Program-made: the position numbers and the translations under genes
Shown here: positions 45,388-54,703 of the stretch, piece after piece
Numbering within the stretch: position 1 is the first letter of the stretch
Layout: the number at the start of each line of letters is the position of its first letter
Assembly (NCBI GenBank): GCA_041399155.1
Contig: JAWKTI010000003.1
Location: 558,001 to 622,000 of the forward strand
Origin: Zavarzinella sp.
Lineage (GTDB): Bacteria; Planctomycetota; Planctomycetia; Gemmatales; Gemmataceae
Length of the DNA: 64,000 nucleotides
Direction: 5' to 3'
The notes under the pieces: model-generated
What the model was told of the DNA's origin: nothing
Seen by the model: only the letters and a program-made list of their open reading frames with translations
Databases searched by the model: none

Positions 45388-45560
45388 TTACCAAACCGCC
45401 GGGAAAGTCAATTCAGAATAATTATACCCGATTGAAAAGTGTCGTACACGCACGGCACGTCGATGATTCTCACAACATGATGAAGAAGTCATTCCCGCCA
45501 GCCGGTGCTGAACCACTATTTTGGAAATATGTATCTGGAATGAGAGACATGACTGGCAGA

Positions 45561-47258
45561 TTAGCCGATTCGGTTTGTCTCTGGGCGGGGTGGCGGTGGG
45601 ACGGGGGTTGCGGTATCGCCCTTGCCAGAAATCAACGTAGTTTTGATCTGCTGCAGTGGCCGACGGCCGACGCCCTCACCAGTCAGGGTGAAGGCAGCTT
45701 TCGCTTCACCAGCACTCACCGCCCGACAGCGAATCGTCAACGTGGTTTTTTTTCGTGGTGGGATATCCATCGCCTGAAAGGACAGTAAACGGGCGTTTTC
45801 ACCTGTCCCACGACTGTAACGGTAGTTCGTCTCCAGCAATTCCACATGTTTCGGCAGATCAACATCGGTACGAATGCTGGGGGCGGTTGCTGTTCCCTGA
45901 TTGATAATCGTCACTTGATAATAGACTTCATTACCCACAGCAACGGTGCCAGGCACCGACACATCCCAATCGATCGCTGCCACCCCTTTCACCGTGGTGG
46001 AAAGCTCTTTTTTCTGGGCTTCGCCTCGATCGGCGACAGCGGTAATCAGCACATTCCGTTGACCCGGGGTGCTGGTCTGCAGCATCAGGTTTACTTCTTT
46101 TGTCTGGTTGGGCAACAGATGGTCGAAAGTCCATTCCACCGCATCGCGATTTAAGCGGGCACCTGCGGTGGCTTTGGCTGTTTCCATATCGGTGGGGAAG
46201 CGGAAGCGCACAACGACGTTTTTCAGGTCTGCCGTGCCTGCGTTTCGTACCACAGCACGGTAGCCAATCGATTGCCCCACGGTCCCAGCTTCGCCGGTGG
46301 GTCCGCTGACTTCCAGCCCCAACTGTGCGGTAGAAATATCAACATTCAGGTCTGTGGTTTTCTTCTGCTTAGTTTCCGAACATTCCGCTGTGGTGCTGGT
46401 GGTACATTTGCCCAACCGTTTGACCTTCACCTGATACTCCAGTATTTGGGTGGCACCTGGCAGCATTTTGGGAATGGTCCAGCTCCGGTTCAAGCGGGAA
46501 TTATCGATCGTCGAAGTGACACGGCCATCCACATAACCCCTGCCGATCACACGGTCATCGTAGGCCAGTTGTTCAGTAATGCGATCCTGAACTACTACAT
46601 CGCTAAGCGTCACTTTTCCGGTATTTTTCACCAGAATGCGGTAAGTCAGGGTGTCTCCCACAATTGCAGTGGTGGGGCCGTCTTTTTTCACTTCCAGAGC
46701 AGGTGGGCTGACTTCCGTTTCCAGACCACGCCCATAGTCAAATTGCAGCCAGGCTTTCAGTTGTACTTTGGTGGTATCCGATTTCGGCTGAAACGAAATT
46801 TCCACCACTTTACTTTCGCCTGCGGCCAAAGTTTTCATCTCATAGCGAACTTCCACTTCCCCAGGTTCGTCTTTGGTGGGTGGGGGATCACTTTTGATCC
46901 TGTTTGTGCCTTTTGGTGGGATCACCCGCAGCACCACATGGTGGGCATCATTGCGGGAAACATTCCGCACCGTCAAGCGATAGACAATCGGTTGTTCCGT
47001 CGAAACCACGGAAGGGCCTGCGACATTCAAGGTGACCGTGGGCACGTTATAACTGGTAGCGGTGCCGACGAAATTACCCCCGGTTGGAGTGGTGCCGGCA
47101 GGCACGGGCACCTGAAACTGGGCAGGAATGATCTCCTGCCCACCTAAATCCGCAGGAAGTGGCAGCGGATCGAGTGGGATGATGCGGTCCTGACTGTGTG
47201 CAACATTACAAATGCAGCAGATGCCGGCGACGAGCATGAACAATTTTAATGAGTGCAT
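45561..47258 (-). CDS. Secreted DUF11 repeat protein
   Basis: 565 residues from the ATG at 47258; signal MHSLKLFMLVAGICCICNVA ending HSQDR. Four to five DUF11 (COG1361) Ig-like units follow: YRLTVRNVSRNDAHHVVLRV, VGDTLTYRILVKNTGKVTLS, VGQSIGYRAVVRNAGTADLK and VGNEVYYQVTIINQGTATAP, each with the (V/I).N.G pattern and a D....D or V..V core. The C-terminal basic tail is low-complexity (PPPPRPETNRIG). DUF11 proteins are exported structural or adhesive proteins in planctomycetes. The frame at the 5' end extends 15 codons further upstream and was trimmed at the signal peptide. Confidence 0.85.
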   Translation of the reverse strand: MHSLKLFMLVAGICCICNVAHSQDRIIPLDPLPLPADLGGQEIIPAQFQVPVPAGTTPTGGNFVGTATSYNVPTVTLNVAGPSVVSTEQPIVYRLTVRNVSRNDAHHVVLRVIPPKGTNRIKSDPPPTKDEPGEVEVRYEMKTLAAGESKVVEISFQPKSDTTKVQLKAWLQFDYGRGLETEVSPPALEVKKDGPTTAIVGDTLTYRILVKNTGKVTLSDVVVQDRITEQLAYDDRVIGRGYVDGRVTSTIDNSRLNRSWTIPKMLPGATQILEYQVKVKRLGKCTTSTTAECSETKQKKTTDLNVDISTAQLGLEVSGPTGEAGTVGQSIGYRAVVRNAGTADLKNVVVRFRFPTDMETAKATAGARLNRDAVEWTFDHLLPNQTKEVNLMLQTSTPGQRNVLITAVADRGEAQKKELSTTVKGVAAIDWDVSVPGTVAVGNEVYYQVTIINQGTATAPSIRTDVDLPKHVELLETNYRYSRGTGENARLLSFQAMDIPPRKKTTLTIRCRAVSAGEAKAAFTLTGEGVGRRPLQQIKTTLISGKGDTATPVPPPPRPETNRIG

Positions 47259-47524
47259 CAATTTGCCCACCTTCCCTGGTTGGGTCTGGTCCCTGCGTTC
47301 CAACTATTTTGCTTATACCCGTTTTGTAAAAAGTGCGAAACCCCAACTTCGACATGGCCCACGTGAGACGTTGGGATTAGGAAAGATTAAAAATGAATCA
47401 AATTTCATTTATGACTTTCAATTCATTTATTCGGCCCTTCAAGAATCACAAACTGGCGCTTTACTTTCCAAATTTCGTCGGATACGATCATACCACAATT
47501 TCAACACCCGCGGGATGAACAATT

Positions 47525-48598
47525 ATGTGGTATCGCATCGGAGTTTTCTTGTCGCTATTTCTTACAACTGCTTGCCAGGCAAAGACTTACGTCTTTATTT
47601 CACTTTCTGCAGATAAACAACTGCTGCTGGCCCGCCTGGAAGCAGGAAAACTGCATGAAATCAAACGCTATCCCTTGGAAGGGGCACCCGGTGCCATCAC
47701 GTTTGATCCCAAACATCAGGTTGGTTTTGTGTCTATTCGCTCAAACGATACGATTTCCAGCTTTCGATTTGATGCCACAACTGAAAAATTAACGCCGATC
47801 AATAGTGTCACACTGGAAAAAGGTGCCAATGCGACGCACCTCGCAACAGATCATACAGGGAAATGGTTGATTTCTGCTTCCTATTCAGGTGGCACCGTGG
47901 TTGTGCACGGAATAAATGAAGGAAAACTCATTTCTCCTGCCAGCGATAGCCACAAAACAGCACGCACGGCACACTTTGTCCATGTGAGTGCGGATAATCG
48001 CTTCGTGATGGTGCCCCACGTGGGGACGAATTCGGTCCATCTGTTTCAATTTGATGCACTGAAGGGCAAATTGACCCCCACCGGCATGGGTGCAGGTGGC
48101 AAAGAGAAGGCAGGCCCACGCCATCTGGCATTTCTTCCCAACCACCCCGATGTAGCATTTACTTCCGATGAGATCGGCAACAGTATTACACGGTATGACG
48201 TCAAAGCCGATGAGAAGGGCATCTTGAAAATGACACCCAAAGAAACGCTGTCGACACTGCCAGCCGATTTCACGGGCAAAAACACCACGGCGGAGGTAAA
48301 AGTGCACCCCAATGGCAAGTTTGTCTGGGTTTCGAATCGTGGGCACGATAGCCTGGCTGGTTTTGCCATTTCGCCCACTGGGTTGAAATCGATCGGACAG
48401 ACACCCACCGAAAAGACACCACGATCGTTTGCAATTACCCCAGATGGCAAATATCTGCTTTCAGGTGGGGAAGGAAACGGCAAAATGGCCATCTATTCGA
48501 TTAACTCCACAAGTGGGGAGTTGAAGAAACTCGAATCGATTGGAATGGGGAAAAGTATTTCGTGGATTGCGATCGGTGATTGGCCCGACCAGAAATAA
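47525..48598 (+). CDS. Lactonase family beta-propeller protein
   Basis: 357 residues. Signal MWYRIGVFLSLFLTTACQAK (an LTTAC lipobox would give a lipoprotein). Then a seven-bladed propeller of the 6-phosphogluconolactonase/YbhE type: GAPGAITFDPKHQVGFVSIR, NSVTLEKGANATHLATDHTG, KWLISASYSGGTVVVHGINE, TARTAHFVHVSADNRFVMVP, GAGGKEKAGPRHLAFLPNHP, AEVKVHPNGKFVWVSNRGHD and PRSFAITPDGKYLLSGGEGN. Family members hydrolyse 6-phosphogluconolactone or are secreted with unknown substrates; the exported form here argues for the latter. Confidence 0.85.
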   Translation: MWYRIGVFLSLFLTTACQAKTYVFISLSADKQLLLARLEAGKLHEIKRYPLEGAPGAITFDPKHQVGFVSIRSNDTISSFRFDATTEKLTPINSVTLEKGANATHLATDHTGKWLISASYSGGTVVVHGINEGKLISPASDSHKTARTAHFVHVSADNRFVMVPHVGTNSVHLFQFDALKGKLTPTGMGAGGKEKAGPRHLAFLPNHPDVAFTSDEIGNSITRYDVKADEKGILKMTPKETLSTLPADFTGKNTTAEVKVHPNGKFVWVSNRGHDSLAGFAISPTGLKSIGQTPTEKTPRSFAITPDGKYLLSGGEGNGKMAIYSINSTSGELKKLESIGMGKSISWIAIGDWPDQK

Positions 48599-48601
48599 AA
48601 A

Positions 48602-48645
48602 CAGCGGGCCGAAGCCCGCTGGACCAGCTTTATTAAGGCTGGTCA
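48602..48645 (+). terminator. Terminator-like double hairpin after lactonase
   Basis: AGCGGGC-CGAA-GCCCGCT forms a seven-base stem with a CGAA tetraloop, directly followed by GACCAGC-TTTATTAAG-GCTGGTC, a second seven-base stem. No T run follows, so Rho-independent termination is not certain. Confidence 0.55.
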
Positions 48646-48937
48646 AAGACGCTGGTATTGTCAAAGACAGTAATTGTCTACCTTGGTTACTGTAATTCTA
48701 GCACAAATCGGATAATTTTTCTTGTCGACTACAGCAAATTTCGAATGATTCACCAATTCTTGACAAAATCAGTGAACAGAATTGGGAATTTTTACTGTAC
48801 AAACCAGTGAATTTAGCACTGTTATCAGGTCAATATTGTGGGAATGGGAAAATTTTTTGAAATAGAGTTGTCTCCCACCCACGGTGGGATACAATCACTT
48901 TTCCTAAAAATCTGGGTATTTTTCTGAGAGGAGCGGT

Positions 48938-49180
48938 ATGATCCGCAAGAAGTTGGCGAAAAAGGGTCGTAATCGTTGCAAGTTCTGCACCAAAGAAGGC
49001 TGCCCACGGCCAGCCTTTGTCGATTATAAAGATGTTGTGACCTTGCGGAAATTGATCAGCAACCAGGGTAAAATTCTGGGCCGCAAACGAACAGGCACCT
49101 GTGCTCCGTTCCAACGTGCACTTTCTGCTGCAATCAAGCGAGCCCGCTTTATGGCTCTGCTGCCATACGTCGGCGAATAA
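48938..49180 (+). CDS. rpsR: 30S ribosomal protein bS18
   Basis: 80 residues, start preceded by GAGAGGAG. MIRKKLAKKGRNRCKFCTKE, GCPRPAFVDYKDVVTLRKLI, SNQGKILGRKRTGTCAPFQR, ALSAAIKRARFMALLPYV are the standard S18 blocks. A C..C...C zinc-binding set remains (CKFCTKEGC with TC in GRKRTGTC). bS18 binds the platform of the 30S subunit. It stands alone: rpsF, ssb and rplI, its usual neighbours, are absent. The IS66 element begins ~210 bases downstream. Confidence 0.97.
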   Translation: MIRKKLAKKGRNRCKFCTKEGCPRPAFVDYKDVVTLRKLISNQGKILGRKRTGTCAPFQRALSAAIKRARFMALLPYVGE

Positions 49181-49392
49181 TCCCTCGGCCCACCTGCCAT
49201 TCCTGCGAAAAACACAGTTTATGCGATAACTGAAAGACATACTGTCTACCTGTTGCAGGTGCGTACGGCAATCACGTCAGTAGATACCCAAATTGAGCGC
49301 CTGTTAATTGGTTTACCAACAACAGCCCAGACTGAACCCTTCCTTGCGAAGGAAGGGGCTGGGGTTGAAGCCGCAGTGAAGTAGCATAATGG

Positions 49393-50871
49393 GTAACCGT
49401 TCACTTATGTTGTTGCAAGTTTCGGTGCAGGTTTGCCTTTCCGGTGTGCGTTGATCGCTTCTTCCAGATAATCCAATACGTTTCTTCCCTGTAGTTTCAA
49501 TGTTTCACATACCGTCAGGATTCGCTCTGCGAACCGACAGCCACGAGCACTTTGAGAACCAAAGCTGCGTCGACGCCACAACACCGCTCGACGTTGTACA
49601 CGCTCCGCATCATTATTCGTTGGCGGAACGTGCTCATGGTCGACAAACAGCCATAAACGCACAAGTTTTTTGTCTTTGCTACCCTGCCCCTGTTTCAGCA
49701 GTGTGCACGCGTTCCTGCAACGGTTTCATCCGCTGTTGCAATGTTTGGCGACTTATCTGATGATCTCTCGTAAAAATATGCCATAGCTCAAATATTTCCT
49801 TGTGTAATTCAAGCCAGTGATCCACGAGTTTTGTCGCTCGCTTACTTCGTTTGGACAATGCCTCCCAGTTGCGTTTCAAATGTGCCCAACATAATTGATG
49901 GCTATCTTCAGGAAGGTTCTTCACATATACCTTCCAGCGATCCGTACTGACAAATCCAGGGAGTGCTTCACCCATAAACGCTTTCAATATTGCGACGTGC
50001 ATGAATGAGAAATACTACGATATGAATCTTTGCCGCAATCGCTGTCCATAACCAGCGTTTGTGGCCCGCCTCTTTCCAGCCCGTTTCATCAAACCCCTTT
50101 ACATCAGCGTTTTTAACTTTCTCACGAGCTTCCTCACAAGGTGCGTCCAATGCCGGAATTGCCTCGGCTTCCAGATTGCTGATGGTTCCCAAGGATATGT
50201 CTATGCCAAAAATCGTTTTGCAAGTTCGTTCGATTGACCGTTTACTCAATCCATCCTGACCCACCATACATAGCAGAGCAGCTGTCAATCGAGGACCGGT
50301 GCAATGGTTGCGGTACTCGGCAGGAATGGTCATCGCCGTTGTGTGTCCACAATCAGCACATTTCCGGGAATGACCTTCATATTGTGTTACGATTAAAGGC
50401 TGCTGTGGCAGTTCAACTTGCTGATGAATCCTGGGTTCAGGTAGATTCGGACAGCCAACAAGTGATTTGTGGCAGCGAGAACAGGTTTCTGGCACGAACT
50501 TGATAAAGGAGTACACACTTTCAGGAGGCAAGGGTTTTCGCAGATTTGCCTTGTGACCATGTTGTGCCCCGCGTTTGCGACCAGTCGGCTTTTGGGAAGC
50601 TAATTTTTCTTTTTCTGCAGGTTCTTGCTTGTTAGGCGGTTTCAGCTTGTCTTCCAGATCACGAATGCGAGCTTCCAGCGCCAGTATTGTCTTTTGTTGT
50701 TGCTGAATTATTTGTTGCTGATCCATCAGCTGTTGTTGCAGCAAATGAACCTGCTTGAGCAATTGCTGGCACCCAGGACATTCGGAATTGAACGACTCGA
50801 TTTCCATCGCCCGATTATAGAAAATGGCTGAAATTTGCGAAAGGCCAATTCCCGAACCGGTGAACGGTTAC
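49393..50871 (-). mobile_element. IS66-family insertion sequence
   Basis: 1479 bases with terminal inverted repeats GTAACCGTTCAC and GTGAACGGTTAC. The eight-base direct repeat CATAATGG flanks both ends (49385-49392 and 50872-50879), exactly the target duplication of IS66. Only a TnpC-type transposase is encoded, so it belongs to the short single-gene kind. The intact duplication means the element moved here recently or has not been rearranged since. Confidence 0.9.
49405..50807 (-). CDS. IS66 transposase (TnpC-like), two frameshifts
   Basis: Three frames join. The N-terminal ~60 residues are a glutamine-rich coiled coil (LLKQVHLLQQQLMDQQQIIQ), then a GRKRGAQHGHKANLRKPLPP linker, the zinc finger ETCSRCHKSLVGCPNLPEPR with KCADCGHTTAM, and the DDE core start RLTAALLCMVGQDGLSKRSI and VKGFDETGWKEAGHKRWLW. 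The frame breaks near 49990 and resumes with FMGEALPGFVSTDRWKVYVK and LCWAHLKRNWEALSKRS. It breaks again near 49697 and resumes KKLVRLWLFVDHEHVPPTNN and DAERVQRR. The two breaks make the element probably inactive, unless they are read errors. Confidence 0.85.
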
Positions 50872-50990
50872 CATAATGGGATTACCAATCACCGGTTCTC
50901 CCTAAACTATCATGTAGATCGCCCCTACCCCGATTGTGCTCTGCGACAGCGATCGTCGCTGCGAGCCTCTCAACTCTTCGAGGATTCTTC

Positions 50991-51848
50991 ATGTACCGAA
51001 TTTTGTTCACTGTATTATTGATTGCTTCGCCAGCTTATTCGGCAGACAAGATCAAGGCATTGATCGTAGATGGCCAGAACAACCACAACTGGCGGGCGAC
51101 CACACCCATCCTGAAAAAAGTGCTGGAAGAAAGCAATCTCTTCACCGTGGATGTGGCAACATCGCCAGATAAAGGCAAAGGTATCGCGACGTTTCGGCCC
51201 AAGTTTGCCGATTACGGCGTGGTTATTTCGAATTACAATGGCGAACCGTGGTCCAAAGAGACCCAGTCGGACTTTGTGAAGTATGTTGAAAACGGTGGTG
51301 GTTTTGTGCCAGTACATGCTGCCAACAATGCCTTTTCCAACTGGCCGGAATACAACGCAATGATCGGCGTTGGTGGCTGGGGTGGCCGCAATGAGAAATC
51401 CGGTCCTTACATTCGCCTGCGTGATGGCACCTTCGTGAAAGACACCACCGCAGGTCGAGGTGGCAGCCATGGCAAGCAACACGAATTTGTGGTAGAGATT
51501 CGCCAGCCGGATCACCCGATTGTGGCTGGCCTGCCGAAGAAATGGCTGCACGCTCAGGACGAACTGTACGATCGCCTGCGTGGGCCGGCAGAAAATGTCA
51601 CAGTGCTGGCAACGGCATTTGCCGCACCTGGGACAGGTGGCAGTGGCGAACATGAACCGATGCTGATGACGATTTCTTACGGCAAAGGTCGGGTGTTCCA
51701 TACCACGTTGGGTCATGCGGATGTGGCGATGAAGTGCGTCGGTTTCCAGACCACCTTGCTGCGGGGGGCAGAATGGGCTGCCACTGGGAAAGTAACACAG
51801 AAAGTGCCTGCTGATTTCCCCACCGAGAAGAAAACTTCTGCACGCTGA
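50991..51848 (+). CDS. Secreted ThuA domain protein
   Basis: 285 residues from the ATG at 50991, preceded by GAGGA; signal MYRILFTVLLIASPAYSADK. ThuA (trehalose utilisation-like, glutamine amidotransferase fold) blocks: KALIVDGQNNHNWRATTPIL, VVISNYNGEPWSKETQSDFV, GGGFVPVHAANNAFSNWPEY, GVGGWGGRNEKSGPYIRLRD, QPDHPIVAGLPKKWLHAQDE, LYDRLRGP and ISYGKGRVFHTTLGHADVAM. Planctomycetes have many, usually secreted, thought to act on sugars or related compounds. Confidence 0.9.
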   Translation: MYRILFTVLLIASPAYSADKIKALIVDGQNNHNWRATTPILKKVLEESNLFTVDVATSPDKGKGIATFRPKFADYGVVISNYNGEPWSKETQSDFVKYVENGGGFVPVHAANNAFSNWPEYNAMIGVGGWGGRNEKSGPYIRLRDGTFVKDTTAGRGGSHGKQHEFVVEIRQPDHPIVAGLPKKWLHAQDELYDRLRGPAENVTVLATAFAAPGTGGSGEHEPMLMTISYGKGRVFHTTLGHADVAMKCVGFQTTLLRGAEWAATGKVTQKVPADFPTEKKTSAR

Positions 51849-51852
51849 AGTA

Positions 51853-51880
51853 TTGGTGAATTAACAAACAGATTATACTG
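51853..51880 (+). promoter_or_regulatory. Possible promoter of the C-rich stem-loop RNA
   Basis: TTGGTG and TATACT lie 15 bases apart just upstream of the first stem-loop. Spacing is short and consensus match partial, so this is a weak call. Confidence 0.3.
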
Positions 51881-51907
51881 GATTTTTGTATCAGTGAAAT
51901 GAAAAAA

Positions 51908-52195
51908 ATTACCCGGATTAATCTGATTGCCTCTCCCTCAATCAGACTAACCCGGGTAATACTTGATCAGAAAGCGGTGCTTTCTGTGATTCCAAACTAC
52001 TGGTCTCGGCCGAAACTGCCTCTCCCTCAGCCCACCAAGCTCAAGTAGTTTAGTTTGTGGTATCGCTGGCAGAGTTACTTTGAACCCACCGTGCGACACT
52101 GTTCTGGTGTTTTAAAACTCACCCGAATCGACCTCGACCCCTCTCCCTTGATCTCATCGATTCGGGTGAACCAGGCTTGTTAGCCATGGTTTTAT
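51908..52195 (+). ncRNA. Candidate RNA with three C-rich stem-loops
   Basis: Hairpin 1 (51908-51960) has arms ATTACCCGG and CCGGGTAAT and an inner stem TCTGATTG/CAATCAGA; the loop is CCTCTCCCT. Hairpin 2 (about 51994-52052) has AAACTACT/AGTAGTTT and inner CTG/CAG around CCTCTCCCT. Hairpin 3 (52119-52169) has 13-base perfect arms TCACCCGAATCGA/TCGATTCGGGTGA, with CCTCTCCCT in the middle of its loop. A small plain hairpin AGAAAGC-GGT-GCTTTCT lies between 1 and 2. A terminator-like AACCA..GC/GC..TGGTTTT follows. No gene overlaps. CCTCTCCCT is complementary to AGGGAGAGG, an extended Shine-Dalgarno. Confidence 0.65.
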
Positions 52196-52972
52196 GCATT
52201 GCATCTGGCGTGCCAATCGCAAAAAACTGCTTCAAAATTGAGGAAATAATTTTCGTAAGTGCTTCATTAATAGATGTTTACGTTGAATTTCAGAAAAATG
52301 TGGTTGGTGCCTGTTTTTTGACACTGCTTAATGTCGCAGCACCACCTGCCAGCATCGGTGGCACAATTTGTCACCAGATTGTCTGTGCTCGCAATGATGC
52401 CTCAATGCACCATCATAAGTGCGGCAAATATGAGATTTTCTTAATTTTATATTGCAAGATTGATGGATTGAATTGCAAAATATGAACTCTTGCACACATA
52501 TCAGGCAAATCATTGCCCACGAATGGCTGGATAGTGCACAATTACGTGGCAGCGACATCCTGCCGCTGAATTTTCTTGTTCACCGGCTGGAAGCCAGTGT
52601 CACTTGGATTTTCATTTACAGGTGATCGTCGTACGCACCTGCAACAGGTTGAAATGCAATTACGATCCCCACCCAGGTCGGTAGTTTTTCCCTGATTCCC
52701 ATCTCAGCTTTTTGCAATTGAATGCGCCATTTTGTGGCAGCGACATCCTGCCGCTGACTGATTGTGAACACCAACTGGAAGCATGTGGCAATTCGCACAT
52801 TCTTTCGTTTGTAGATTGTCAAACGGTGTACTTCCGCTTTTGAGATGGCTGTCGCTGAAAGACCGGAGCGTACGGAAAAAATTACTGAAATACTTGTTGG
52901 AATAAAATTGTCACTGGAGGATCACATTGGTGCGGTCTTTTCTTTGAAGACATATTTTCAGGAGATTGAATC
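52196..52972. repeat. Intergenic region with repeated short unit
   Basis: No convincing gene. GTGGCAGCGACATCCTGCCG, then CTGA, occurs at about 52543-52566 and 52734-52757, each followed by TTGT or GTGA..AC..CTGGAAGC; a diverged piece (GTCGCAGCACCACCTGCCAGC) is near 52334-52354. CAGCG/CGCTG can form a stem around ACATCCTGC. The 102-codon frame at 52177-52485 is not coding-like. Confidence 0.5.
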
Positions 52973-54571
52973 ATGTCACATTTATGGAATGCATGTCAAC
53001 AAGCACCTCGGAAATTCCTGATTGCAATTGGACTTGTATCAGTGGTGCTTTCAGGTTGTGATGAAGAATCGAAAGTTGGTTACGCCCCTGCTTCTTCTGA
53101 AGCACGCGAAGAAATGATGCTGATGAACAGCACAGACCAGGAAGACTATCAACACTATCAGGAAAATCCATTCCTCGAAGTATCTGCTGAAGCACTATCC
53201 ACATTCTCTTCATCTGTTGATACTGCTTCTTACACAAACTGCAGAAGCAAACTGAATACTGGAACCCTTCCTCCCAAAGATGCGGTTCGTATTGCAGATT
53301 TTGTGAATTATTTTCAATATCAATATGAAGGACCAAAAGACAACAAACCAGTACGATTCCACCTGGAAGTAGCAAAGTGTCCCTGGCAAAGCAAGCATTT
53401 GCTGCTACGTATCGGTGTACAGGCGAAAAAGATTGATCCTGCAGAACTGCCAGCACGAAACCTGGTTTTCTTGATTGATACTTCTGGCTCCATGTCTGAG
53501 CATAATAAACTTCCATTAGTGATCAACTCACTTGAGTTGTTGGTGAATCAACTAACCGCAAAGGATCGTGTGGCGATTGTCACCTACGCGGGCAATGCAG
53601 GAGTTGTGCTGCCACCGACAAGTGGTGCGGAAAAAGATCGAATCGGACAGGCACTGCAGCGACTCAAAGCAGGCGGATCGACGAATGGCGAAGGTGGTAT
53701 TCGGGAAGCCTATAGTCTGGCCCAGCAAAACTACTCACCTACTTCGTTGAACCGTGTGATTCTGGCGACCGATGGCGATTTCAATGTTGGAATTACCGAC
53801 CGTTCACAACTGGTGCGGTTACTGGAAGAGAAACGGAAAACCGGCATCTACCTGACCTGTCTGGGCTATGGCATGGGGAATTTGAAAGATACAACTCTGG
53901 AACAAATGTCCCACCATGGCAACGGCTTCTATGCATACATCGATAATATCAATGAAGCGAAGAAAGTATTTGTTGATCAGGGCGGCGCGTTGGTAACTGT
54001 TGCGAAAGATGTGAAATTACAAGTGGAATTTAATCCTGCTCACATTGCTGGCTATCGGCTGATCGGGTATGAAAATCGGCTGCTGCGGGCAGAGGATTTT
54101 CGAAACGATGCGAAGGATGCAGGTGATATGGGCAGCGGGCATACATGCACTGCCCTCTATGAATTAGTGCCTGCCGGATTGACAGTGCCTGCTTCAAAAT
54201 CACCTGAATTGAAATATCAGGATAAACCAAAGCTAAGCAAATCTGGTTTGACAAATGAAATGCTGACAATGCGGATGAGGTATAAAGATCCCGTTTCGGA
54301 TGCAGCACAGGAAATTGAAACTTCTGTCAAAGCAAACCAAATTGAAGCCGCTCCTTCGGCAGATTTTCATTGTGCTGCTGCTGCCGCCGGTTTTGGTATG
54401 CTGTTGCGGAAATCAGAATTTGCAGGAACGGCAGATTATGATTCTGTAATTGCCTGGGCCACCAAGAGCATCGTTTACGATCCAGGCCAACATCGGAGTG
54501 AATTGATCCAACTTGCTACAATTGCGAAAGGTTTAGCATCGAAAGAAGAAAAACTTCCCCCTGGCAAATAA
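52973..54571 (+). CDS. VWA domain lipoprotein of the YfbK type
   Basis: 532 residues. The start ATG is preceded by CAGGAG. N-terminal helix and lipobox: IAIGLVSVVLSGCDEES. Residues ~60-130 are the YfbK N-terminal domain (QENPFLEVSAEALSTFSSSV DTASY, LPPKDAVRIADFVNYFQYQY). The VWA domain has the MIDAS motif NLVFLIDTSGSMSEHNKLPL and TDGDFNVG, preceded by AGNAGVVLPPTSG. The C-terminal part, AGYRLIGYENRLLRAEDFRN, DAKDAGDMGSGHTCTALYEL and VPAG, is DUF3520. YfbK-like proteins occur in a surface or stress context in many bacteria; the ligand is unknown. Confidence 0.88.
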   Translation: MSHLWNACQQAPRKFLIAIGLVSVVLSGCDEESKVGYAPASSEAREEMMLMNSTDQEDYQHYQENPFLEVSAEALSTFSSSVDTASYTNCRSKLNTGTLPPKDAVRIADFVNYFQYQYEGPKDNKPVRFHLEVAKCPWQSKHLLLRIGVQAKKIDPAELPARNLVFLIDTSGSMSEHNKLPLVINSLELLVNQLTAKDRVAIVTYAGNAGVVLPPTSGAEKDRIGQALQRLKAGGSTNGEGGIREAYSLAQQNYSPTSLNRVILATDGDFNVGITDRSQLVRLLEEKRKTGIYLTCLGYGMGNLKDTTLEQMSHHGNGFYAYIDNINEAKKVFVDQGGALVTVAKDVKLQVEFNPAHIAGYRLIGYENRLLRAEDFRNDAKDAGDMGSGHTCTALYELVPAGLTVPASKSPELKYQDKPKLSKSGLTNEMLTMRMRYKDPVSDAAQEIETSVKANQIEAAPSADFHCAAAAAGFGMLLRKSEFAGTADYDSVIAWATKSIVYDPGQHRSELIQLATIAKGLASKEEKLPPGK

Positions 54572-54703
54572 GCCACTCAACTTTGTCTGCGATCACATTG
54601 AGAAGATTTGCCTGGTTACGCCGAAAATATTATCCAAAGCCGTATGTCGGGCCACATCCGGTCACCTATGTGGGGCACATAGGAAAATTCCAGCACCCAT
54701 AGA

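Noticed and set aside
52177..52485. 102-codon frame after the hairpin array
   Set aside because: No ribosome site, no family-like features, and an atypical composition. It overlaps the terminator-like hairpin of the RNA region.
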